Origin: Bacteroidota bacterium
GTDB lineage: Bacteria > Bacteroidota > Bacteroidia > B-17B0 > Aurantibacillaceae
Length of the DNA stretch: 64,000 nt
Assembly: GCA_023251755.1 (NCBI GenBank)
Contig: JAHEYF010000010.1
Coordinates: 12,323-76,322, forward strand
Reading direction: 5' to 3'
Shown here: positions 56,303 through 64,000 of the stretch, piece by piece
Position numbering within the stretch: position 1 is the stretch's first letter
How the letters are laid out: every line of letters starts with the position of its first letter
The notes under the pieces: model-generated
Database searches by the model: none
What the model was told of the DNA's origin: nothing
What the model saw: only the letters and a program-made list of their open reading frames with translations
Made by a program: the position numbers and the translations under genes

Positions 56303-56587
56303 ATGGAAACGAAAAAAACAAAAAAGAACGTAGAGGATAATTTATTCGGCTCCTCTATGAAAATAATCAGCCTGTTAAAAAAAATAGATGCCCTGATCTA
56401 TAAAAAAAAGACGGGAAATGCCTGGATATTGTCTGCCAAATTAAACATAGCTGAAAGGCAGGTCTACCGCTACCTGAGCTTAATTAAAAAACTGGGGGCT
56501 GAAGTTCAATATGATTATGAAAAAAAAAGCTATTGTTATTCTAACAGGAAACGATTGAATATTGAAATCGGAACAAAGAAGTTTTGA
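56303..56587 (+). CDS. Small HTH protein
   Basis: This 94-aa basic protein has an HTH_11-like fold (GNAWILSAKLNIAERQVYRY, LSLIKKLGAEVQYDYEKKSY). Likely a transcription regulator at the element's right end. Its leader after the ATPase gene has no repeat. Confidence 0.65.
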   Translation: METKKTKKNVEDNLFGSSMKIISLLKKIDALIYKKKTGNAWILSAKLNIAERQVYRYLSLIKKLGAEVQYDYEKKSYCYSNRKRLNIEIGTKKF

Positions 56588-56659
56588 TCATTGATACAAA
56601 CAGTGAAGCGTTTATTAATAATTTATTTTCACACACAGCAACTATTGAATTGATTCCAG

Positions 56660-56745
56660 GGACAACCCCCCGTATACCAGACCGGTACGTAAGGTAGTGT
56701 GAGAGGACAGATAACCAACTAATGGTTACCTTCTTACTCGATTAG
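56660..56745 (+). ncRNA. Group II intron 3' fragment (domains V-VI)
   Basis: The block CCGTATACCAGACCGGTACG, then GTAGTGTGAGAGGACAG, the small hairpin TAACCAACTAATGGTTA and the end CTTACTCGATT match the 3' end of bacterial group II introns, including the short domain V and the branch-point hairpin. An AAGG replaces the usual ACGG, so domain V may be damaged. No maturase ORF is upstream. Only the 3' end is present. Confidence 0.7.
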
Positions 56746-56797
56746 TACTGTAGGATTTTCCTCTCTCATCATATTTTGAAATACCGTGGCAGGTAGT

Positions 56798-57172
56798 TCA
56801 TTTCAATTTCCAGCCGATCCCTGCTGTCACAACCCAGTTTTTGGTGTTGGGGAGATAATAAAAAGGTGCGGCAACAATAAATCTTTTAAAATAAATTTGC
56901 AGGCCTGTTCCTAAAAATGGCTTAATGTCTGCATCCGTCGACGAATATTCATAACGCAAGCTTGGGAACATATTGACTGAAACAGCTATTTTAGGTGTGA
57001 TCTCCATTTTCAGGCCTGGCCCTCCCATGTTGAAAAACAAGCCCTTTCCATCGGTGGTGAGCGAAACCTGCCCTGAAAACGTAGCCGTTATTGGTTGTTG
57101 ACTTTTATCTTTTTCCTGTCCCGAAACAATAATTGCATAAAGAGAAAAAATCAGTGTGAAAATTATTTTCAT
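56798..57172 (-). CDS. Small outer-membrane beta-barrel-like protein
   Basis: This 124-aa protein has a signal peptide (IIVSGQ) and four or more amphipathic strands (FIVAAPFYYLPN, NWVVTAGIGWKLK at the end with an aromatic-rich finish). Function unknown. It lies 32 nt downstream of a membrane-protein gene on the same strand. Confidence 0.65.
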   Translation of the reverse strand: MKIIFTLIFSLYAIIVSGQEKDKSQQPITATFSGQVSLTTDGKGLFFNMGGPGLKMEITPKIAVSVNMFPSLRYEYSSTDADIKPFLGTGLQIYFKRFIVAAPFYYLPNTKNWVVTAGIGWKLK

Positions 57173-57204
57173 AAATTACAAGGAGCTTGGTTTATTGTAT
57201 CAAA

Positions 57205-57894
57205 CTAAATTGAAGAAAGAGAATTTTTGAAATACCGTACATAATTCCTTCCGCTGGAAAAAGAAACAAGAGGATACATCAATCCGAGCATCCATCCATA
57301 AATGATATGCCCCGCTAACACGATACCGCCTTTAAATAAATCGGGATTGAACAGATAAGTCCTACCTGCCGAAGATAGATAAATAGTAGCTAAAAGGCAG
57401 GTAAAAATAGTGAGGCCATAGATTACTCCTGTAATTCTGAGGTTAGACTTCCACTTTGCAGGGAAGATAGGAACAAGCATGCAAAAGGCCATTCCCATTC
57501 CTCCGCCATTTCCTATGTATCTCCATGTATAGCCAACCGTCCAATGAACATTGGTGGTATTCAATAGATAGTTGCCCACTTTCGGAATAAAATCATCCAT
57601 GTATCCCAAGAAAACAAAAGTCAGGCGAAAGCTATCGTATATGAGTACAGAAATGATCCCGATAATTAATCCTTCCAGAATAAATTTGCGCATGTAAGAA
57701 TATTTCCTGCTCAAAAACACAATTAATAGTATTGCAGGCAATACGATAAGTGGTCCGCTGTAGTTGAGCGGGATCAACCCGAAGGCCGACAGGGAAAGGC
57801 TTGCAATTGGGGAAAATCCAACACAACAAACTAATAAACGAAGAACTGTTTCTTCAAATTTCATGTTAGCGGATAAAGGAGTTTTCAGTTTCAT
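57205..57894 (-). CDS. Multi-pass membrane protein
   Basis: This 229-aa protein has about six membrane helices (for example LLVCCVGFSPIASLSLSAFG, GPLIVLPAILLIVFLS). A start at residue 11 (MKFEETVLRLLV) is also possible. No family recognised. It forms a pair with the small beta-barrel protein, and the frameshifted gene lies just upstream. Confidence 0.65.
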   Translation of the reverse strand: MKLKTPLSANMKFEETVLRLLVCCVGFSPIASLSLSAFGLIPLNYSGPLIVLPAILLIVFLSRKYSYMRKFILEGLIIGIISVLIYDSFRLTFVFLGYMDDFIPKVGNYLLNTTNVHWTVGYTWRYIGNGGGMGMAFCMLVPIFPAKWKSNLRITGVIYGLTIFTCLLATIYLSSAGRTYLFNPDLFKGGIVLAGHIIYGWMLGLMYPLVSFSSGRNYVRYFKNSLSSI

Positions 57895-57904
57895 TTTTAA
57901 AAAT

Positions 57905-58478
57905 TTAAAAGGTTATAGCAATAAACCGGATCGTTGACAAGTGTAGCCTGCTTTGTTGTGTGTATACTGTTGTCTGGAAAATGGAAACAGTATCTTCCTG
58001 TGTGTTCTGGTAAACAAATCCATCGAGACCAAAATAGAAATCACCTGTTATTGCAATAGGTGGGACAAAAGGTACAAGAGTTGGAGTTCCATCGGTAGTC
58101 ATATTTGCAATCGGAAGGTTAACCGAACCCAACCCGGTATTTGGTAATCCGCCTGTACCGCTTGCATCCCAATAAGCTGGCCTCCATGGTTGTTGGAGTA
58201 GCACCATCATCAACCTGTGCTATGAACATAAATCCTGCTACCACATTGTAACCTGCAGTATACGAAGTGCTCAGGAATTTTTCAGCTTTCGATTTACCCT
58301 CGTAATTGTTGTGACCGTTCACAGATCCACGGTCAGGGCTTTCAAGAACATAGACCACTGCCGCCTGTCTGGTTGACGATTCATTTGAATTATGCACAGC
58401 GGTTCGGGTTATATGGGTCTGCGCTATTCCGGCAGCAACAACCTTTACACAATGAGAGGTAAAGTACAGCTTTTCCAT
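57905..58478 (-). pseudogene. Frameshifted hypothetical gene
   Basis: Two overlapping frames make one protein: residues to GATPTT in the first (58119-58478), then PWRPAYWDASGTGGLPNTGL in the second (to 57905). One base indel near 58190-58200 joins them. Either the gene is broken, the read is wrong, or it is a programmed shift; no slippery sequence is clear. Family not recognised. Confidence 0.6.
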
Positions 58479-59214
58479 TTTGATTGGGTTTTAAATTTAT
58501 CTAACAATTATAGGTATGTAAATAATGTATTTGGAAATGGTTATTATTCACATACTTTATAAACTTAATATGCTCCTTCCTGACATGTTTCTATATTAAA
58601 TTCTTTAAAAAAGATCGGACGAATTCACGTTGAGCAAAACGACCGGCCTCCTCAACCAATTGAGGATTTCAACATTTTGCGAAGTAATAAAATGCCTTTG
58701 CAGAAGAGGATTTATTTACCCCAAACCGGATTATTTGAGGCTGAAATAAAATTGCATAAAATAAGAAGCAATTCAATTATTTTAAGTTTTGCGTTTTCAA
58801 TTGCGGTTGGCTTTATTGCATGAATAAGCTTGACGAAGTTTCCAAAGCCTTAAGCTTTGTTCTTAACAACAAATTCACTTTCGATATTCTGAATACCTCG
58901 TGTATCAAAGCCTTAAACACAGCGTGATCGGAGTTCTGCACGGAGTTCACGGAACTACATCCGGTTTGTATCTCCTTGTATCTTTTGTTTCCGGTTTAAC
59001 CACGGAGTGGATTTACACAGTTTCACAGTTAGTGCTCTGTGTCCTTAGTGTTTTCTGCCTTTTAATGGGGCTCGTTGTATGGGATCTGGAACTTCGCTTT
59101 CAATATTTTGAAAACCCGTAATAATCAAAAATTATTCGTGCAACAAAGTCTGTGTAGCCTATGAGTTCGATGCCGACTACGAAAAACTACCCATCTTGTG
59201 TAGCTTTTTTGTTT
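58479..59214. other. Gene-poor spacer
   Basis: About 730 nt. A frame of ~80 codons (58583-58823) ends in a hydrophobic stretch but has no clear start. A 73-codon plus-strand ORF at 58900 looks fortuitous. Otherwise I see degenerate sequence, probably gene remnants. Confidence 0.5.
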
Positions 59215-59460
59215 GTGCGTCAGGCACATTCTTTTACTATAGCGTGCAAGTCTCAAACGAGAGTTACTGTACTTATCGTTAGCAGAGAGCAAGGGTGTCG
59301 CGGGTAACTACAAATCTGAATGAAGCTTAATGCAAATACTTGGGCCTACGAACAGAAACTATATACGAGGCGGAAGCATTAGGGTGATGTTGCAAACGAA
59401 ACAAAAGTCCGATACTGTACAGAAGATGATTACGTAAATGCAGAGACCACATGACACTAT
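59215..59460 (+). ncRNA. Group II intron 5' fragment (domain I)
   Basis: The start GTGCG (59215-59219) fits the 5' consensus. Further on GGGTAACTACAAATC, CTTGGGCCTACGAACAG and AAAGTCCGATACTG are strongly conserved domain I pieces. The sequence breaks at 59460, where an IS inverted repeat begins. No maturase or 3' end follows. A short hairpin and T-run lie just upstream, the usual insertion context of class C introns. Confidence 0.75.
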
Positions 59461-60774
59461 CGTCCTAACATTATAAATTGACTTTCAATTAATTACAATT
59501 TTGTTCATTGAAATTTTGTAGATAAGAGTTGTCAAACAGTTGCTGTAAGGGGATTTTGTCGATTAATGAGAAATTCAAAAATCTGTAATATTTCGTAATT
59601 CGTCTGTTTCAGCTTTAGTTTCTCCTTCATAATCGAAATTGTAAGGTATGCAATGATTGCTGAATAAATTTGTATTCGTACAGTATTTTCAGAATGCCCC
59701 CAAAATGTTTTTATTCTCAGGTGTTGTTTAATCCATTTAAAGAATAGTTCTACCGACCATCGATGCTTGTATAGGAGCGCGATCTTTAAAGAAGGTAATC
59801 GAAAATTTTTTGTATTAAAATTAAATTCGTTATCTGTTTCAATGTCGTAATATTTTTATTCTACGAATTTTTTCAGGGTAATCTTTTGCTGAATAATAAT
59901 TGTTGAGCAGAATAGTTTGATCATATTTTATTCCTTTTGATTTATTAACTTTTGCTGAATACAACCTTCGATAATTCATGTTCTCCTTGGCCCGTGTAAC
60001 AAAGAATGCTCCGGTTTGTTGGATAACAAATAGCCGTTCAAAATCAATGTATGCTTTATCGGCAATATAAAATGCCCCAGGTTCATACACTATTTTGTCC
60101 AGAAAATTAACATCATGGGTCAAGCCATCGGTAATGTCAATGAAGCTTGGAACATTTGCTTTTACATCAAATTGTGTATGCAACTTTATAGCTCCTTTCT
60201 CCTTTCTCCTTTCTGAATTTTGCCCACCAAAATACATTGAGGCATAAATCAACAGTAGAAGAATCAATGGAGTATACATTTCCTTTAATGGTTGGAAGAA
60301 CATCTGAATTATTTCTGCGAAGAATTTTTGCTTCTGCAATGAGTGTATTTGCAAAGCCAGCAAATATCCTCCAATCACAATTTTCGTTTGCGTAAGCTAA
60401 ATTTGATTTTGATAAACCAGTACCCATTCCCAAATGATACCATTTGTTTCTTTGGGCTGTAAGCCCAACTGTTAAATCAGATAAGCTGTCGCAATTAGAA
60501 AGCTGTCCGAACATCATACACATCAATTGATGCCAACAGGTGAAATGAAGTACTTTATAATTACCCTTATATTGATCAACATATTTATTGAAATCATTTG
60601 CGCAGAGGAATGAAGTAATTTGAGAGAAAACAAATTTTCCTGTATTCATTGGCTTTTAGAGCCAAAAGTACCTCAAGAAAACGGAAATCAATTCAAATCG
60701 TTTAGACCTTCAATTGCCTCACAACCCTTATCTTTCAAGAATTTCAAAGAACTGTAATGTAAAACGTTAGGACG
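59461..60774 (-). mobile_element. IS4-type insertion sequence (DUF4372/DDE_Tnp_1)
   Basis: Terminal inverted repeats start CGTCCTAACA at 59461 and, on the other side, end CGTTAGGACG at 60774. The transposase is on the minus strand. The flanks show no clear target duplication. The left flank is a group II intron fragment and the right flank is not, so the site has been rearranged after or during insertion. Confidence 0.78.
59532..60649 (-). pseudogene. IS4-family transposase with two frameshifts
   Basis: The N-terminal frame (60167-60649; MNTGKFVFSQITSFL, WHQLMCMMFGQLSNCDSLSD, YSIDSSTVDLCL) is followed by a second (59839-60378; KLHTQFDVKANVPSF, FYIADKAYIDFERL) and a third down to 59532 (YKHRWSVELFFKWIKQHLRI, including the YREK-like region). 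Two single-base shifts, near 60180 and 59855, break it. It is probably inactive. Confidence 0.8.
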
Positions 60775-60803
60775 CCAGTGACAAGCTCTGAAAGAATAAA
60801 AAA

Positions 60804-60830
60804 AGCCTTGTAGCAGCCAACTACAAGGCT
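60804..60830 (-). terminator. Terminator of the M12B-like protease gene
   Basis: Stem AGCCTTGTAG (60804-60813) with CTACAAGGCT (60821-60830), 7-nt loop, an A-run before it. It lies 34 nt beyond the protease stop on the minus strand. Confidence 0.87.
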
Positions 60831-60864
60831 TATAAACTAACTTACCATTATACTTCAAAAAAAC

Positions 60865-63165
60865 TTATTGTTTTACCAATTTTGAAACAGCTTTTTTGTT
60901 TGTTCCTGTAACCTCTATAAAGTATATGCCTTTGCTGTACTCAGCAATGTTGTAGTTCAACTCGTACGTTTCTTTACCTGTTAATACTTCTTTTGTTATT
61001 ACATTGCCTAACATATCGTAAATAACAAGGTTTATTTTTTCGTTTCGGTTTAAACCAAAAACACTCACCTTCACCTGCTCGTTAGCGGGGTTCGGAAACA
61101 ACTGCATGGCCATGTTGGTGGAAACAACTTCAGTTATTCCCACAGAACCAGCTGTAACCGTAAAATTCTTGTCGTTGATGTCGAAGAAAATATTTCCCGC
61201 GGCCTCTACTTTTATACGGCAGATTGTTTTGGTAGTGCTAAAGGTTGGGGCAGTAATCAACTGACTTCCGCTGTTGGCTACATTGCTCATAAGCGTAGTA
61301 AAGGTTTGCCCTCCGTCGCTGGAAAAAAGAATGTTTACATTGGCGCAATTCACAGGTGCCGCAGTGGTTCCGTTTACATTCCAGGTAATGGTTTGAGCGC
61401 TACCACTTGCCCAGGTTACACCGGTTGCATTGGGATACGTAATGCTAAATGGCCCGGCTGAAGATACAATTACCTGTGAGTTGGCAAAACATACGCCACC
61501 CCCGCCCATTTTATTATCGCGCACGGTTAAGCGGAAATTTAAGGTTTGAGCTGTAGCAGGTACATATTCGCCAATAATAGTGGTATAAGCAGGGTTGCCA
61601 TTTAATACAATATTAAATCTGGGGAATGTTCTGCTTGGAGAAGATGTAGGATTGTAGCTTCTAAAGTAAGGGGCTTTTCCATCGTTCCAGTTTCCGCCGG
61701 TGCTGTTGTTATCCGTTTCTTCCCATGAATAGGAAAGTGGGTCACCATCCTGGTCGGTAGCGGAACCTGTTAAAATAAAAGCTGTGGACCTAGGAATGGT
61801 GTAGGTTACAGAGCCTGTTACAACAGGAGGGTGGTTACCTGTGTTGGTTTTTACCGGACAGTTATTACCTGAACCTGAATTGGTGTAAGTTATAATTTCA
61901 TCGTAACTGATGGCATGAAAATAAGGGATGCTGTGTGTGGAATCATCGTTGGGAGAACAAATTCCTGCATAAGCCATAATGGTGATACCGCTTCCGGGTT
62001 CAACCATGGTGCCTGGATCCTGGTTGCCTGAGCAGGCGCCTGTAACTGCACGAAAGGTGTGGCCACCTGCAAAGTTATGGCCCATTTCGTGTGCCACATA
62101 GTCTATGTCGTACCCATCGCCAGTAGGACTTGAGCTACCTGTTATACTACTTGCTTTTTGCCCGCTTGTACATACACCGCCCATGGTAGACACTCCGCCA
62201 CCGCCGGTACTAAAAGTGTGGCCACAATCGTAATTTGCATTGCCTATTTTGTTGTCTATTACTGTCTGGCTTTCGTTGATTAAGGTGCCTCCGTTGTTGT
62301 TTCCGTTAAATGGATCGGTGGAGGCATTGGTGAACACAAGTGTTGTTTCCGCAGCCACTAAAACCATTTTTATGGCGAAGTCTGTTTCATACACACCATC
62401 AACGCGGTTTACTGTTGTTACTATACAGGCAAGTGTTTGGGCTACTGTAGGAGAAGCAACACCTGTTGCGGCCACTGCATATTCGCCGGTACAGGCCACA
62501 GCTAAACGGTAGGTGCGAAGGGTGGCGCCAACACAGGGTGATGCAACATTAACTTTTTCGTTTGCATTTCCACCACTTTTTTTTTCTTTTTTCTCAGGAG
62601 TAATTACTCCTATTTCAGGTGTAACCTGACTGGGGTCTTTGGGCAATGCGGCAACATTGTATACAATATAATCTTTTATATTACCCCGGCTGTAGGGATC
62701 AATGTAAACATCGTTGCCAATTTTACGTACCATTGCGTGAAAACCCATTTCAGTCCAATCGAGTTTACCGAAACAATGTTCTCCATCGGCACTAAGTATA
62801 TTAAATGTTTTCATATCCGAAAATTGTGCGGCTAATTCGGGAGCCATTACCGGCGAATAGACTACCCTGAATTTTTGAAGGGAGCCATCGGGCATAGGCA
62901 GTTCGATGATGACTTGTGAGTCGCTCAGCTTTACATTTTTTTCATCGGGTGCCAACCAGAGGGCTTTTTTTATATTATCGTTTGGTAATTCAAACGTTAA
63001 ATATGTTTGCGGAATGGTAACACGCTCGCCCGAAGGAACAATTGTTTTTTCTTCGACAGGGCTCCAGAATTGTTTTGTTGTTTGTGCAATTAGCAAAAAC
63101 TGAAAGGCTAAAAAGAAGAAGAGCAAAGCTACTTTTTTAGTGAATTGTTTTTTGTTTTTTTTCAT
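60865..63165 (-). CDS. M12B/reprolysin-like T9SS-secreted metalloprotease
   Basis: This 766-aa protein has a signal peptide (about 1-26), a propeptide, and a reprolysin-like domain (TYRLAVACTGEYAVAATG, catalytic HEMGHNFAGGH about residue 360 and a Met-turn region IMAYAG). Ig/fibronectin-like domains follow (VTGSVTYTIPRSTAFILTGS), and a type A T9SS tail from about residue 690 (LFPNPANEQVKV, VIYDMLGN, YSKGIYFIEV). It degrades extracellular proteins. The terminator follows; the start is the ATG at 63165. Confidence 0.93.
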   Translation of the reverse strand: MKKNKKQFTKKVALLFFFLAFQFLLIAQTTKQFWSPVEEKTIVPSGERVTIPQTYLTFELPNDNIKKALWLAPDEKNVKLSDSQVIIELPMPDGSLQKFRVVYSPVMAPELAAQFSDMKTFNILSADGEHCFGKLDWTEMGFHAMVRKIGNDVYIDPYSRGNIKDYIVYNVAALPKDPSQVTPEIGVITPEKKEKKSGGNANEKVNVASPCVGATLRTYRLAVACTGEYAVAATGVASPTVAQTLACIVTTVNRVDGVYETDFAIKMVLVAAETTLVFTNASTDPFNGNNNGGTLINESQTVIDNKIGNANYDCGHTFSTGGGGVSTMGGVCTSGQKASSITGSSSPTGDGYDIDYVAHEMGHNFAGGHTFRAVTGACSGNQDPGTMVEPGSGITIMAYAGICSPNDDSTHSIPYFHAISYDEIITYTNSGSGNNCPVKTNTGNHPPVVTGSVTYTIPRSTAFILTGSATDQDGDPLSYSWEETDNNSTGGNWNDGKAPYFRSYNPTSSPSRTFPRFNIVLNGNPAYTTIIGEYVPATAQTLNFRLTVRDNKMGGGGVCFANSQVIVSSAGPFSITYPNATGVTWASGSAQTITWNVNGTTAAPVNCANVNILFSSDGGQTFTTLMSNVANSGSQLITAPTFSTTKTICRIKVEAAGNIFFDINDKNFTVTAGSVGITEVVSTNMAMQLFPNPANEQVKVSVFGLNRNEKINLVIYDMLGNVITKEVLTGKETYELNYNIAEYSKGIYFIEVTGTNKKAVSKLVKQ

Positions 63166-63245
63166 GTGTTTGTTTTTGTTTGATTAGAGTGCGCCTGAAA
63201 AAGTATTTTTCAGGTAAAACTTTGTAAAAGTCAATTTCACCATTG

Positions 63246-63614
63246 CTAAAAACTACTTTTCATGTTTTTCAAACCTGCTTGTAATTTATCTGCAATTTTC
63301 AACCATTCAATAAATCGTTCAATTGTGTTTCTTTGTACACCTGGAAGTCTGTTTTGGGTTTTGGCCCTCTTTTTGATGCGGTCAGAAGTTTTTTCACTTC
63401 TCCCGGCAACTGTTTTATATTTAGGGAATGCGGTGGAATCAACCAACCATTTGCTGTAATCCAATAACCCCTGCTCATCGGGCTTCAATTGTAAATGTGA
63501 AAGGGCTTTATCTATTATCCCCTCTTTAGTCCAACGGTTAAACCTGTGATAAACCGTCTTCCAGGGACCGTACCGTTCCGGAACATTTTTCCAACCGGTT
63601 CCGCTAAATAACAC
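63246..63614 (-). mobile_element. Decayed IS5-type transposase remnant
   Basis: This is the transposase part only, about 120 codons of an enzyme normally of 250-300 residues. The N-terminal ~40 and about 100 central codons are missing. I did not find its inverted repeats. Confidence 0.65.
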
Positions 63615-64000
63615 ACTTGCGCTATATTGCCACATATTCCAATCATAGTAGTCAGTCTGAGTACCTCCTCCACCGAATGTGAATTCCAAAGTTCCGCTCG
63701 TTGCTATTTGAAATGCAATCCAGGTTGCATTTAGCTCACTGGTAAAAAGACAACCTGCATTACTACTTGATGGATTGCTCGAAGGGTTACTGGTTGTACC
63801 GGCCGTACCAATATCAGAAATATTACCTGCCCCATTTGGAGTTATCGCAAAAGTGTTTGAGCCACACGCGGACAGGGGGGCCCCACAATCAGCGTAAGAA
63901 TTAGGTGATGGACAGGCGACACAGGAAATAGTAGCTGCCCATCCGGAAGAATTTGTGCTATTATTTGAGGAAAAATTAAATGTAAGGCAGCCATTGGTAG
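63246..64000 (-). pseudogene. Secreted-protein gene fused in frame to an IS5-type transposase remnant (partial)
   Basis: The reading frame enters from the window edge with secreted-protein sequence (SCVACPSPNSYADCG, TLEFTFGGGGTQTDYYDW), interrupted after QYSAS (near 63615). It then continues as IS5-like transposase VLFSGTGWKNVPERYG, GPWKTVYHRFNRW. The transposase lacks its N-terminus and its middle: after FPKYKTVAGRSEKT it resumes at NRLPGVQRNTIERFIEWLK. No stop occurs at the junction, so a hybrid protein could be made. Confidence 0.75.

Noticed and set aside
58900-59121. 73-aa plus-strand ORF with hydrophobic stretch
   Set aside because: No family, no initiation signal, and in a region of remnants; probably fortuitous.
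59461-60774. Target-site duplication of the IS4-type element
   Set aside because: The flanks (GACACTAT and CCAGTGAC) do not match, so none is annotated; a deletion at one side is likely.
1-64000. tRNA or rRNA genes, including att-site tRNAs next to the mobile element
   Set aside because: Scanned by eye for T-loop-like GTTCGA and cloverleaf pairs; none was convincing.

Overview
The window is a chromosomal segment of a Bacteroidota species. The taxonomic signals are type IX secretion (T9SS) C-terminal sorting domains on two secreted metalloproteases, a TAnnTTTG/TTG-type promoter in front of sucC, weak Shine-Dalgarno signals, and AT-rich dyad repeats between genes. I cannot resolve a genus.

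Layout. Positions 1-17.5 kb are ordinary housekeeping and accessory genes: a CtlX-like amidinotransferase fragment, an M43 protease, a cystathionine gamma-synthase/lyase, an ArsC/Spx-like protein, an RsmI-like methyltransferase, RecQ, a LytTR response regulator, RibBA, MsrB, a VWA protein, SucC, several lipoproteins or secreted proteins, a ferredoxin, a LuxC-like acyl-CoA reductase and an ABC ATPase. Positions 17.9-23.5 kb look like acquired cassettes: a DoxX-like/DUF2071/methyltransferase/membrane-protein operon, an orphan gene between two related spacers, and a DyP peroxidase translationally coupled to an unrecognised 417-aa protein. Positions 23.7-32.6 kb hold a three-gene putative DNA-modification defence operon: a PLD-SNF2 helicase, an Eco57I-type N6-adenine methylase and an ABC/SMC-like ATPase. 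Positions 33.9-36 kb carry a GH64-like beta-glucanase-type protein.

Positions 36.1-56.6 kb read as a mobile element of unfamiliar type. It has a HigB-HigA-SecB-like toxin-antitoxin-chaperone module, two related HTH-like regulators with an operator pair, an excisionase-like HTH gene, a putative replication/wHTH protein, a glycosyltransferase-like gene, a DarB-like methylase and giant helicase encoded separately, and a late block of small acidic proteins ending in a Zot/HerA-like P-loop ATPase. No integrase, relaxase or capsid gene was recognised. Upstream of the methylase gene lies an array of four RNA hairpins that share a TTCAAG loop and show pairing-preserving changes on the + strand.

Positions 56.6-64 kb are scarred. 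There are two group II intron fragments (a 3' end, then further on a 5' end), a frameshifted gene, a double-frameshifted IS4-type insertion sequence, an intact M12B-like T9SS protease, and a secreted-protein gene fused in frame to a decayed IS5-type transposase. Several families of intergenic inverted repeats recur across the window. Some supply gene 3' ends, and two have been translated into the mobile element's methylase and helicase.
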